From assembly GCA_900110635.1 (NCBI GenBank), contig FOEK01000006.1, positions 141,145 to 205,144 on the forward strand: 64,000 nucleotides of DNA. The letters run 5' to 3'. The first letter of the stretch is position 1. Each line of letters opens with the position of its first letter. Under the pieces are notes generated by a model. It ran no database searches. It saw only the letters and a program-made list of their open reading frames with translations, and was not told the DNA's origin. A program made the position numbers and the translations under genes. The stretch comes from Lachnospiraceae bacterium NE2001. Lineage in GTDB: Bacteria > Bacillota > Clostridia > Lachnospirales > Lachnospiraceae. Shown here one piece after another: positions 50,341 through 58,998 of this stretch.

Positions 50341-52854
50341 TTACTTATATGCCTCGAGTATTGCATCGGTTATTCTGGCATAATCCGACATCATCTCGTT
50401 ATGATTCTTTTCTACAAAAGATATATCATCTTCCCTTGCTGCCATCTCAAGAGCTTTGGCCTTTTTTGAAAGCTCTGTTGCTCCCACCATAAGGGATGTG
50501 CTCTTAAGTGAATGAACTATAATGGCATAGTTCTTCATATCCTTATCAGCAAGGAAGCTCTCCAGCTTCTCCATCTTGTCATCAGCTTCTCCAGCATACT
50601 GCATCAGAAGATCTCCAAAAAGCTGCTCATCCATCTCGCAGTAACTGAGGCCTGTCTCATAATCCAGACCTTCTATATCCAGCTGAGTCTTTTCATCTGA
50701 CTCTGCTATACGGTCAGACACTTTATCTTCTGACTCTGCTTTGTTGACTGATCCTGTATCTTTCTCAGACACAGCTATATCACCCGTTTCAGGAACAATA
50801 TCCTCATAGGAAATAAGAGACTGAGGAAGCACCTTCTTCAGAACTCGCTCCAATTCAGTTAATTCTATAGGCTTACTTACAAAGCCCTCGAAGCCCTCTG
50901 CAATAAACATCTCTTTTGCAGTACTAAGTGCATTTGCAGTAAGTGCAACGATACACAGACTCTTCTTGCTCTTAAGGCTATCGTAGCGGATATGCTTCAT
51001 TGCCTCAACGCCGTCCATACCTGGCATCATATGATCCATAAATACTATGTCATAATCATATTTTCTGCACATATCAACTGCTTCCTCGCCTGAGGCTGCA
51101 GTACTGACCTCCATACCATAACGTCTGAAGATACCCTTTGCCACGCTGAGATTCATAGGCTCATCATCCACAACCAGAGCCCTGACGCCATTACATTTCA
51201 GCTTCTTATTCGGTGTCTCATCAGCTATACCTTCTGAGTTAAGTACTGCAACAACCGGGATACAATAGAACGGCTTTCTCATTATCTGAGCCCTGGAACC
51301 CACCGGAAGCTCGAAGCTCTCACGAGCCACAACGACCACCTGCATCTTTGACTCCAGCGTCCTTATATAGTCGCGGCTTCTCTCGTACTCTTCATCTGTG
51401 ATAAACAGATGGGTAAGCTCAACCTTATCAAGAAGCTTCTCCAGGTCAGCCTGATTGTCAACCCAGTGCATGGTGGTTCTCAGTCCCTGAACGATACTCA
51501 GTATCATTTTATTATAAAACTCACGGACATTTGGATTGCTGTACTTCGTCATATCCAGATAAGCTCCCAGTGAGATTCTGGAGTTGTCTTCAACAACCAT
51601 ACAGCGGCCATCATCCACAACCTCCTGAGGAATACTGACTCTGACTGTGGTACCCTCGTCCGGCTCACTATATATAGTAATGAAGCCGCCTAGAGCGCGA
51701 ACAAAGCCGGAGACAATAACCATAGAGATTCCGAGACCGCCTGAACGTATCTCTCTTCCGGATTCAGCCTGATAGAAGCGATTGTATATCCTGTCCAGTT
51801 CGTCCTTTGTCATGCCAACACCAGTGTCTGTAACCTCTATGCAGAGATTGACACCATAGTCCTGCTTTATTACATTTAACTTTACATATACTCCACCATC
51901 CTTGGTGTACTTGAGGCCGTTACTGATCAAATGATACAGGATCCTTTTCAGCTTCGCAGCATCGCCCCTGAGAACTGCAGGAATCTCTGGATCAACATCA
52001 ATAATAAGCTCCAGCTCCTCTGGCATGATAGGCCTAAGCTCACTTACCAGATCATTCAGGACGGACGCTATCATATAGTCACCGCTGTTAACCACAAGGC
52101 TGTCCATCTCGATCTCAGAATAGTCCAGAATATCACCAACCTGATCGGCCATACGATTACCGGCCTTTATGACCTCATTCATGTTGGTACGGAGTTCCTT
52201 ATCGTTCTCCTTGTCCAGCATAACATTTGTAATTCCCAGGATTGCGTTGATCGGAGTGCGGAGCTCGTGGGACAGATTGGCCATAAATGAATTCATCCTG
52301 TTGGTGCTTTCATTTAACTCTGCTATCCTCTCACCCGACTTTCCGAAGATAAGGGCCCAGCGTCTAATAATGGTACGGGCCATCCAGCCAGCCATATACA
52401 TAAGGCCTATATGAAGAATGGTCCTTGAGACCAGAAGACTTGTCCACTCAGTTCCCGAAAGGCTCATAACAACTATGTCATAAGTGAGGGTCACATAATA
52501 TGTCATCTGACAGATATATATCAGAGCTATCTCGCCTGTGGTGGTATATATCATTATCACGATCATCATCAGAAGGCCCATATCGTAGGCACTGGTGACG
52601 TGGATTCCATAAAAGAAAAATGATGCCATCATCAGAAGCGTGTAAACCCATATACGCACTCTTTCTGATGCGAGCAGTGTGATATGCAGCGTCCAGCTTA
52701 CCAGAACTCCTGCAACAAGAAGCGGAATCGCCCACAGCTCCCATGACATCAAAATCGTCTCTGCTATAAGTCCGCAGCAGAGCATAGTATAACTAAGTAA
52801 AATCATAAGAGGAGATGTCTGAAAAACCCCTCTATTATCATTATGATCAGACAT
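50341..52854 (-). CDS. hybrid histidine kinase: membrane-HisKA-HATPase-pseudoREC-REC-Hpt
   Basis: 837 residues. About six membrane helices in 15-165, HisKA with MANLSHELRTPINAI, HATPase (RSGGLGISMVIV), then a degenerate receiver (about 420-545). In the latter, the phospho-acceptor region reads THLFITDEEYERSRDYI and the end keeps RKPF. A normal receiver follows (VVDDEPMN, IVFMDHMMPGMDG, SKPIE) and a C-terminal Hpt (IVHSLKSTSLMVG). The start lies 3 bp after the alpha-galactosidase stop, with GGGGAATAAGG formed from that gene's end, so the two are translationally linked. Confidence 0.92.
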   Translation of the reverse strand: MSDHNDNRGVFQTSPLMILLSYTMLCCGLIAETILMSWELWAIPLLVAGVLVSWTLHITLLASERVRIWVYTLLMMASFFFYGIHVTSAYDMGLLMMIVIMIYTTTGEIALIYICQMTYYVTLTYDIVVMSLSGTEWTSLLVSRTILHIGLMYMAGWMARTIIRRWALIFGKSGERIAELNESTNRMNSFMANLSHELRTPINAILGITNVMLDKENDKELRTNMNEVIKAGNRMADQVGDILDYSEIEMDSLVVNSGDYMIASVLNDLVSELRPIMPEELELIIDVDPEIPAVLRGDAAKLKRILYHLISNGLKYTKDGGVYVKLNVIKQDYGVNLCIEVTDTGVGMTKDELDRIYNRFYQAESGREIRSGGLGISMVIVSGFVRALGGFITIYSEPDEGTTVRVSIPQEVVDDGRCMVVEDNSRISLGAYLDMTKYSNPNVREFYNKMILSIVQGLRTTMHWVDNQADLEKLLDKVELTHLFITDEEYERSRDYIRTLESKMQVVVVARESFELPVGSRAQIMRKPFYCIPVVAVLNSEGIADETPNKKLKCNGVRALVVDDEPMNLSVAKGIFRRYGMEVSTAASGEEAVDMCRKYDYDIVFMDHMMPGMDGVEAMKHIRYDSLKSKKSLCIVALTANALSTAKEMFIAEGFEGFVSKPIELTELERVLKKVLPQSLISYEDIVPETGDIAVSEKDTGSVNKAESEDKVSDRIAESDEKTQLDIEGLDYETGLSYCEMDEQLFGDLLMQYAGEADDKMEKLESFLADKDMKNYAIIVHSLKSTSLMVGATELSKKAKALEMAAREDDISFVEKNHNEMMSDYARITDAILEAYK

Positions 52855-52857
52855 ACC

Positions 52858-54663
52858 TTATTCCCCTGTCTTGATACGAAGTGTGAGGTTATCGCAGGCT
52901 GCAAGGCCAGATACTGAGAAGCCCTTCTCGGCCACCTCTTCCTTCGTCATTGTTACTTCTTCCTTCGTCCAAAGATTCTTTACACTGTATACGGCAGCCC
53001 CAAGGAAGCTGTCTTTATCCACCATTTTATCTCCAAGATACTGGGCAATAAGTTCCGGACTGATGGATATTCTGTCCTCCCTGAAGTTCATGCTGACATT
53101 AATAAATGACAGTGCTACGCTTCCATCACTAAGCGGCTTAGCCAGAACATCAAATCTATCGTTATCTCGAAGATAGGTGGTATCAGGCTTCACGCCCTTT
53201 GTTGTAAATATCCTCTTTGCCTGTACTCCTAGGCTATCCTGATTCAGTGCGATAACATCTTCATTTGAGATTATCTTATATATCTCGCTGTCATTTGTAA
53301 CTCGCCTCAGATCCATTCCCAGCATCAACGGTGAGTTCATCATACACCACATGGTCATATGCGTACGGCACATGGTATCCGTGACACCATTCATTCCGAT
53401 AACCAGCATATCCGGGTCGTTCCAGCCCTTAGTTAGACCGGCAAACTCGTCCATTATCACGGCTTTATTGTACTGTGAAGTTATGCTTGGTGTATATGCC
53501 CCCTCCCAGGCTGCTACTCCCGGGTCTCCATCAGAACCAACCTGAAATGTTATATCATTCAGTATTCTCCAGGAATCACCCACTTTATAGCCCCAGTTCT
53601 GTGGCTGGGTCTTTCCCCACTCACATATGGAGAAAACTATATCACTATCTGGTGCCAGCTTTTCGAAGCACTCCTGAATCCTTGCGTAGGAAGTAAGAGT
53701 GTTCTCCTGACGGCGGTGATTCATAAATCTGATAATATTCTCACCCGCCGAAAGGCGTATCCTTATGGGACTATTATCATATATATCATCATAGTAGTAA
53801 TCTGCTACTAAGCCCTCCTCTGACTGAACAGCCACCTGAAGCCAGCTTCCTGAGCCTTCCCTTGTGCCGTTCTTTGCATCAACATATAGGTCATACTCGC
53901 CAGATTGAGATACATTTAACTTAAATTCTAGCTCGCTGGCCATATCACCAATTGGAGATGTGTCAGGACTGGTTCCGTCAAATGTACCGATACCAGTTAC
54001 GTATTCTCCCTCAATATAGGCACGCTGACCTGTGATGATACCATCACTAATGGCTGTAAATCTAAGCTCCGCGATACCATCGCCCGAATTATCTGTTGAT
54101 ACTGGTATCAGGCTGATACCCTTTATATCAGGAGCAAATGTGAACCTGGCATTTTTAGGACAGGAAAATGTAGCATTATCATAAACGTTATAACAGTTAT
54201 CAACCTTGATATAATCTATTTTCCAGTTTACATAATCTTGGCAGTCAATTTCTTCATAACCAACTGTTCCAACCTCAAGTCCTGAGCAGAGCCTGTCACC
54301 AACGTCATTGTACATACCAAACTTAAGACCCTTGCTATGTATGTAATCCGATATTGCCATAAAGCCGCTGGGAAACTTCTCCTCATCACTGGTGAGATGA
54401 TCATCCACTCTCTTAGAACCATAGCAGCCATCATCCAGCACTACATACTGGTAGCCCAGCTTATCAAGGCCAAGCTCTACCAGCTTATCTGCCATAGCTT
54501 TGGTGAGAGCCTCTGTATTGCCGCTTCCAAATGCATTCCAGCTGTTCCAGCCCATAGCTGGAAGGCGGCCCTTCTTCCCAAAAAGTGGCTCACCATTCTT
54601 AAAAGAATCATACCGAAAACGTGCGTCCGATATCTCCACAGGCTTCCATTCTTTATTATCCAT
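52858..54663 (-). CDS. GH27 alpha-galactosidase with inserted domain
   Basis: 601 residues, no signal peptide, so cytoplasmic. GH27 barrel blocks: MGWNSWNAFG (38-47), YVVLDDGCY, GLKFGMYNDVG, nucleophile Asp155 in IKVDNCYN, acid/base Asp370 in SWRILNDITF, then GWNDPDML and the C-terminal beta domain. The two carboxylates are normally about 55-60 residues apart; here they are 215 apart. Residues about 170-330 form an insertion resembling a beta-sandwich carbohydrate-binding or PA14-like module (SGEYDLYVDAKNG, IRIRLSAGENIIRFMNH). It cleaves terminal alpha-galactose or related sugars. It is the first gene of an operon with two hybrid kinases. Confidence 0.92.
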   Translation of the reverse strand: MDNKEWKPVEISDARFRYDSFKNGEPLFGKKGRLPAMGWNSWNAFGSGNTEALTKAMADKLVELGLDKLGYQYVVLDDGCYGSKRVDDHLTSDEEKFPSGFMAISDYIHSKGLKFGMYNDVGDRLCSGLEVGTVGYEEIDCQDYVNWKIDYIKVDNCYNVYDNATFSCPKNARFTFAPDIKGISLIPVSTDNSGDGIAELRFTAISDGIITGQRAYIEGEYVTGIGTFDGTSPDTSPIGDMASELEFKLNVSQSGEYDLYVDAKNGTREGSGSWLQVAVQSEEGLVADYYYDDIYDNSPIRIRLSAGENIIRFMNHRRQENTLTSYARIQECFEKLAPDSDIVFSICEWGKTQPQNWGYKVGDSWRILNDITFQVGSDGDPGVAAWEGAYTPSITSQYNKAVIMDEFAGLTKGWNDPDMLVIGMNGVTDTMCRTHMTMWCMMNSPLMLGMDLRRVTNDSEIYKIISNEDVIALNQDSLGVQAKRIFTTKGVKPDTTYLRDNDRFDVLAKPLSDGSVALSFINVSMNFREDRISISPELIAQYLGDKMVDKDSFLGAAVYSVKNLWTKEEVTMTKEEVAEKGFSVSGLAACDNLTLRIKTGE

Positions 54664-54697
54664 TTAACTTGTAATCCCCCTGAAAAAAACTACTCTA

Positions 54698-54703
54698 ATA
54701 ATA
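54698..54703 (-). promoter_or_regulatory. -10 box for the alpha-galactosidase-kinase operon
   Basis: TATTAT preceded by TGG (extended -10) on the minus strand, 35 bp before the ATG and after the HTH-gene terminator. -35 weak. Confidence 0.4.
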
Positions 54704-54728
54704 CCATAGTATCAGTTAAACTAATAGA

Positions 54729-54771
54729 AAAAAATCACCAACTGAGAACCGTTCCCAGTTGGTGATTTTTT
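54729..54771 (-). terminator. terminator after the HTH gene, GGGGAC family copy
   Basis: 16-bp perfect stem AAAAAATCACCAACTG / CAGTTGGTGATTTTTT, 11-base loop, U tracts on both sides. The stem is the same as at 11195-11231 and the loops differ at two positions, so it is both a terminator and a dispersed repeat. Confidence 0.88.
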
Positions 54772-55021
54772 AGGCTGTCTTGAGGGCTTCGGTGCGGGCT
54801 ACCACGATGATCTCATCCATGGTTACGCCAAATACCTCGGCCAGAACAACCAGATTGTCGATAGTTGGAAGTGTCACTCCTCGCTGCCACTTGTAGATAG
54901 CCTGTGGAGTTGCAAATCCAAATATATCCTGCAGATCAGAAACTGTGAGACCTGCTCTCTTACGCAGTACGGCTATGTTTCTGCCAGTACCGATAGTATC
55001 AATCATTGGTATCATTTCCAT
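54770..55021 (-). CDS. small XRE-type helix-turn-helix protein
   Basis: 83 residues: a single Cro/C1-type domain (IAVLRKRAGLTVSDLQDIFG, then ATPQAIYKWQRG) and a short tail. The start chosen is the ATG five bases after AGGAGG (MEMIPMIDT). It lies about 120 bp after the RtcB gene on the same strand and ends in a strong terminator, so it is probably in the RtcB transcript. The target is unknown. Confidence 0.82.
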   Translation of the reverse strand: MEMIPMIDTIGTGRNIAVLRKRAGLTVSDLQDIFGFATPQAIYKWQRGVTLPTIDNLVVLAEVFGVTMDEIIVVARTEALKTA

Positions 55022-55138
55022 CTTTTCCTCCTGTTCCGGCTCCTGCGCGGAGGAGTTAATTCTGAGCAGTAAATGCACCTCAGAATCATACTGCCTGTAT
55101 GCTATACACAGCTCAGTATAATCCTGACTGTGCCTGCA

Positions 55139-56341
55139 TTACTCAGAAGCCTTAAAGTTGTAAATAGGCTTTAATACTTCTACGACATCTACTGACTCCC
55201 TGATAACATCTATGATGTCGTCGAGAGACTTGTATGCCATAGGCGCCTCATCTAATGTATTCTCGTTTATGGAAGTCGTGTAGACTCCCTTCATCACTTC
55301 CTGATATTCCTCTAAAGATAGAGTATTCTTCGCCACTGTACGTGACATGATTCTTCCTGCTCCGTGTGGTGCTGAGAAGTTCCACTCTGGATTTCCTTTG
55401 CCGATGGCAAGCACGCTGCCATCCCTCATATTTATAGGGATCAGAACCTTCTCGCCCTCGTGCGCCGCAATGGAGCCCTTTCTGAGTATCATTTCATCTG
55501 TATCTATATAATTGTGAATAGTGTGAAATGCTTCTCCAGCCGTAATTCCTGTCATCTCAAATATGAGCTCGGCCATTTTCTCTCTATTACGTCTTGCAAA
55601 TTTCTGACAAATCTCCACATCGTGAAGATAATCCTCAAAGTATGTTCCATATAGATAGCAGAGATCATCTGGAATAAGGCATTCTCTACTCTCCCATTTA
55701 ATCTCCTTAAGAGCCGCCTCAATCTCGGACTTTCTGCCAGCCGCCTTATACTCTGCTATCAGAGCATCACGCTTTGCATAGTATTCATCCTTTCCAGAGT
55801 GAAGCTCTACCGCAAGCTTCTGATAATACTCACAAACCTGCTTACCAAGATTTCGGCTTCCTGAATGAATCACAAGATACTTCGTTCCATCAGTTGCCTG
55901 ATCGATCTCTATAAAATGATTTCCTCCGCCAAGGGTTCCGAGACTTCTTTCTATGTATCTGGAATCCTTAAGAATTCGGTAGCATCTTAGCTCCTGCAGA
56001 TCAAAACGCTCCTTACGTCCATCCCAGACATTCATTCCTGATGGGATACTGTGGCAGGCCGAATCAAATAGTTCAAAATCTATATCCGCCTTGCCCATAT
56101 TCACTGTGTACATACCACAGCCAATATCAACACCCACTATATTTGGAACTGCTTTATCTATAACAGTCATGGTTGTACCAATAGTACAGCCCTTTCCTGC
56201 GTGAACATCAGGCATAATTCTGATCCTGCTGCCAGCTGTAAAATCATAGTCACACATACGGCGGATCTGTTCTATTGCCACATCCTCCACTACGCTGGCA
56301 TAGCATATAGCCGTATTAACCTGTCCTTTTATTTCAAACAC
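55139..56341 (-). CDS. rtcB: RtcB family RNA ligase
   Basis: 400 residues with RtcB signatures: PDVHAGKG (metal-binding, near 45-52), DIGCGMYT (Cys75), GTLGGGNHFIE, HSGSRNLG, FHTIHNYI and the guanylylation motif SAPHGAGR (His326). It is a Mn- and GTP-dependent ligase joining 2,3-cyclic phosphate or 3-phosphate RNA ends to 5-OH ends, for RNA repair. The start is a GTG with AAAGGAGG ten bases upstream; the longer frame would put that site inside. It follows a strong terminator and precedes a small HTH gene. No archease or RtcA gene is seen nearby. Confidence 0.94.
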   Translation of the reverse strand: MFEIKGQVNTAICYASVVEDVAIEQIRRMCDYDFTAGSRIRIMPDVHAGKGCTIGTTMTVIDKAVPNIVGVDIGCGMYTVNMGKADIDFELFDSACHSIPSGMNVWDGRKERFDLQELRCYRILKDSRYIERSLGTLGGGNHFIEIDQATDGTKYLVIHSGSRNLGKQVCEYYQKLAVELHSGKDEYYAKRDALIAEYKAAGRKSEIEAALKEIKWESRECLIPDDLCYLYGTYFEDYLHDVEICQKFARRNREKMAELIFEMTGITAGEAFHTIHNYIDTDEMILRKGSIAAHEGEKVLIPINMRDGSVLAIGKGNPEWNFSAPHGAGRIMSRTVAKNTLSLEEYQEVMKGVYTTSINENTLDEAPMAYKSLDDIIDVIRESVDVVEVLKPIYNFKASE

Positions 56342-56369
56342 TTCTCTTCGACCTCCTTTCGTAATAATC

Positions 56370-56404
56370 AAAAAACCGCTTATCCTGTACTCAAGATAAG
56401 CGGT
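56370..56404 (-). terminator. terminator between the small ORF and rtcB
   Basis: 10-bp stem ACCGCTTATC / GATAAGCGGT, 10-base loop, then six T on the minus strand. It ends about ten bases before the AAAGGAGG of rtcB. It implies a transcript from 56405-56700, either the small ORF or a small RNA. Confidence 0.85.
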
Positions 56405-56431
56405 CTAACATCAATATATATCAGATATCAC

Positions 56432-56590
56432 TCACAGCCACTTCGGCCTATAAGTCCCATAAATACTGAAATCCCCACTTATCTTATATGCGCGCATACA
56501 CTTACTGCCCTGCCCATCTGATTCTGGCAACGCTGAAATATTCACGTCGATACGACTATTATTCAGTTTTGTCAATGTGTATGTGAACAT
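56432..56590 (-). CDS. small hypothetical protein
   Basis: 52 codons starting MFTYTLTKLNNSRIDVN, with AAAGGA eight to ten bases before the ATG and a strong terminator after it. Promoter-like TATAAT lies near 56690 upstream. Ends in a Tyr/Arg/Trp-rich segment (YGTYRPKWL). No family recognised. The alternative is a noncoding RNA of about 280 bases. Confidence 0.4.
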   Translation of the reverse strand: MFTYTLTKLNNSRIDVNISALPESDGQGSKCMRAYKISGDFSIYGTYRPKWL

Positions 56591-56738
56591 AATGAATATC
56601 CTTTCTTTAATACTAGTTTGGGGGCACACCTGCCCTTTTTTTCCAAAACCATTTCACAGAATAACATATAATTTTCGATTTGTCATTATACTGCTAGTAT
56701 AATTTTGTGATTTTTTCTTGAATTATTTTATCTTGATA
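56591..56738. other. intergenic region with short hairpin
   Basis: No gene seen. GGGCA-CACC-TGCCC (56622-56635) is followed on the plus strand by seven T, a short terminator-like structure with no plus-strand gene upstream. On the minus strand it would lie in the leader of the small ORF. TATACT and TATAAT near 56685-56705 are minus-strand promoter candidates. Confidence 0.35.
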
Positions 56739-57086
56739 TCAATAATCAAAGATGCGTCCCAGACAGAACTTCATTTTCTCCTTCTCAACCTTTATGTCTG
56801 TTACCCGTACATTGTCATCAAAGAGTTCTATGTCCTCGATTACTTCTTCCTCGTCATCAAAGGACTCCACAGTGCGAGACACTGTTTGATTATTTTCATC
56901 TATGACGGTTACACTGTATACGTAACACTTCTTATAATGAACCTTGGCCAGGATAAAGAAAGCCAGGAACGTAAGCACCGAGTAGAGCAACTCTCCATCT
57001 CTGTAATAGGAGCTGCCATAAAGCCACCCAATACTGAGAATCATCATTCTGTTATAGAAATCCAGCAATATTCTAAAATATCTCAT
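56739..57086 (-). CDS. hypothetical small membrane protein
   Basis: 115 residues with a strong AGGAGG site. Two hydrophobic segments (RMMILSIGWLYG and LLYSVLTFLAFFILAKV) precede a cytoplasmic or external tail with an acidic run (FDDEEEVIEDIELFDD). No family recognised. The antisense open frame over the same stretch lacks a ribosome site and looks noncoding. Divergent from the REC-EAL gene. Confidence 0.65.
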   Translation of the reverse strand: MRYFRILLDFYNRMMILSIGWLYGSSYYRDGELLYSVLTFLAFFILAKVHYKKCYVYSVTVIDENNQTVSRTVESFDDEEEVIEDIELFDDNVRVTDIKVEKEKMKFCLGRIFDY

Positions 57087-57265
57087 TTATTCCTCCTGAT
57101 CAACCGAACAAAACGGCAAAACACCAAAATAATTAAAACTATAATTGATATATAACATTTTACCCTGCTACAGACAATCAACCAGTAGTTTAATTCTTGC
57201 AATCTACTCACTATTATTCGTTGTCACACGGCCAGTATTATGGTAGTATTTTTCTATGGGGTTTA

Positions 57266-57271
57266 TATAAT
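57266..57271 (+). promoter_or_regulatory. -10 box for the REC-EAL-Hpt operon
   Basis: TATAAT on the plus strand, 23 bp before the ATG; -35 weak. The rest of 57087-57265 is AT-rich with no gene. Confidence 0.5.
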
Positions 57272-57294
57272 AAGCGAGAAGGAGCTGGCAGTCT

Positions 57295-58983
57295 ATGCAG
57301 AAATACAAAGAAAAAAACGGTCTTAGACGACACATACTTATAGTTGATGACGAAATGATCAACCGTGAGATTCTGGGGAATCTACTCAGCAATGATTATG
57401 AGGTGCATTTTGCAGAAAATGGTAAAGAGGCTCTTGAGATTCTTAAAAAACGTGAGCATATCTATTCTCTTATCCTACTGGATCTTCTTATGCCGATAAT
57501 GGACGGCTTCGAGCTGATGGAGATACTGAAGAATGACGAGAACTATAGATCAATTCCTATTATTGTTATGACCTCCGAAAAAGACGCTGAGGTTAAAAGC
57601 ATTCGCCTGGGTGCAGCGGACTTTATCACCAAGCCTTACGATATGCCTGAGGTTATTCTTGCCAGATGTGAAAGAATCATAGAACTACAGGAGGATAAAA
57701 ACCTCATCAGTGCTGCAGAAAAAGATAATCTGACGGGGCTATACACGAAGGACTTCTTTACCGAATATATCAAGCAGATTGAAAAGTATAATCCTGAAAA
57801 AAAGAAGGATTTAGTTGCCTTCAATGTGGAACATTTCCATCTGATAAATGAGCTCCACGGCCGAAAGGAAGGCGACAGGGTGCTGAAATGTATCGCCGAC
57901 CTTCTGTCCCAGATATTCGAGGATTCACACGGGATTGGCTGTAGGAGTGAGGCTGATTATTTCTATATCTATAATGAAAATGGAACTGATTATGACAAAG
58001 CCCTGGAGAAGCTTCTGGACGGACTAAACAGCAGTGTTCCAGACTTTCACGTACGTCTTCGTATGGGCGTCTATCCCGATGTTGATAAGACCCTTATGGT
58101 CGAAAACTGGATTGACAGAGCCAAAACCGCCTGTGACCGCATAAGGGGAGACTACTCTATACAAATATCTTATTACAACAATGAGTTTTATGAGAGATCA
58201 AAATATCAGGAGAAGCTGATAAATGATATCGATAAAGCCATATTATCAAGGGATCTTATAGTCTACTATCAGCCAAAGTATGGTATCCAGGGTGATATAC
58301 CTACACTTAGAAGCGCTGAGGCACTTATTCGCTGGAAACACCCTGAGCTAGGTATGATCAGCCCGGGAGATTTCATCCCACTCTTCGAAAGTAATGGACT
58401 GATCCAGAAACTGGATCGCTATGTGTGGAGTGAGGCTGCAAGACAGGTTGGCGAATGGAAGAAACACTACGGTCTGTCAGTGCCTGTATCTGTTAATGTA
58501 TCACGTATGGATATCTATTATCCTAAGCTTCGCGATGACTTTAAAACGCTGTTGGATACAAATGGACTAAGTACCAACGAACTGATGTTGGAGATCACTG
58601 AATCAGCCTATGCAGATAATGCAGATCAGCTTGTAAATGTTATAGAAAGCTTAAGACAGGACGGCTTTATGATAGAAATGGATGACTTTGGCTCGGGATA
58701 CTCCTCCCTCAATATGCTCACTACTATTCCTATCGATGCACTTAAAATGGATATGAAGTTTATCCGAAATATGCAGAAGGACGAAAAGAGCATGAAGCTG
58801 GTAGAGCTGATTCTGGATATTGCCAAGTTCCTCAAGGTTCCAGTTATTGCCGAAGGGGTAGAGACCAGTGAACAGCTTAAGCTGCTTAAAGACAGGGGCT
58901 GCGACATAATTCAGGGTTACTACTTCTCAAAGCCGGTACCACCTAAGGAGTTTAATCATTTTATAGAACAAGAAATCAAATAA
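57295..58983 (+). CDS. REC-degenerate GGDEF-EAL phosphodiesterase
   Basis: 562 residues, soluble. The receiver (12-135) has VDDEMINR and phospho-acceptor Asp in LLDLLMPIMDG. The GGDEF domain (140-300) keeps NLTGLYTK but its active site reads CRSEADYF, so it is not a cyclase and may bind GTP or nothing. The EAL domain (310-560) has AEALIRWKHP near 340, DDFGSGYSS at 463 and AEGVET, all expected for an active cyclic di-GMP phosphodiesterase. AAGGAG ten bases before the ATG. The Hpt gene follows 15 bp later. Confidence 0.93.
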   Translation: MQKYKEKNGLRRHILIVDDEMINREILGNLLSNDYEVHFAENGKEALEILKKREHIYSLILLDLLMPIMDGFELMEILKNDENYRSIPIIVMTSEKDAEVKSIRLGAADFITKPYDMPEVILARCERIIELQEDKNLISAAEKDNLTGLYTKDFFTEYIKQIEKYNPEKKKDLVAFNVEHFHLINELHGRKEGDRVLKCIADLLSQIFEDSHGIGCRSEADYFYIYNENGTDYDKALEKLLDGLNSSVPDFHVRLRMGVYPDVDKTLMVENWIDRAKTACDRIRGDYSIQISYYNNEFYERSKYQEKLINDIDKAILSRDLIVYYQPKYGIQGDIPTLRSAEALIRWKHPELGMISPGDFIPLFESNGLIQKLDRYVWSEAARQVGEWKKHYGLSVPVSVNVSRMDIYYPKLRDDFKTLLDTNGLSTNELMLEITESAYADNADQLVNVIESLRQDGFMIEMDDFGSGYSSLNMLTTIPIDALKMDMKFIRNMQKDEKSMKLVELILDIAKFLKVPVIAEGVETSEQLKLLKDRGCDIIQGYYFSKPVPPKEFNHFIEQEIK

Positions 58984-58998
58984 TAAGAGGAGTAAAAT

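Noticed and set aside
56718..57155. 145-codon plus-strand open frame over the small membrane protein gene
   Set aside because: It lacks a ribosome site, its translation is low-complexity hydrophobic, and the minus-strand gene has AGGAGG and a sensible protein.
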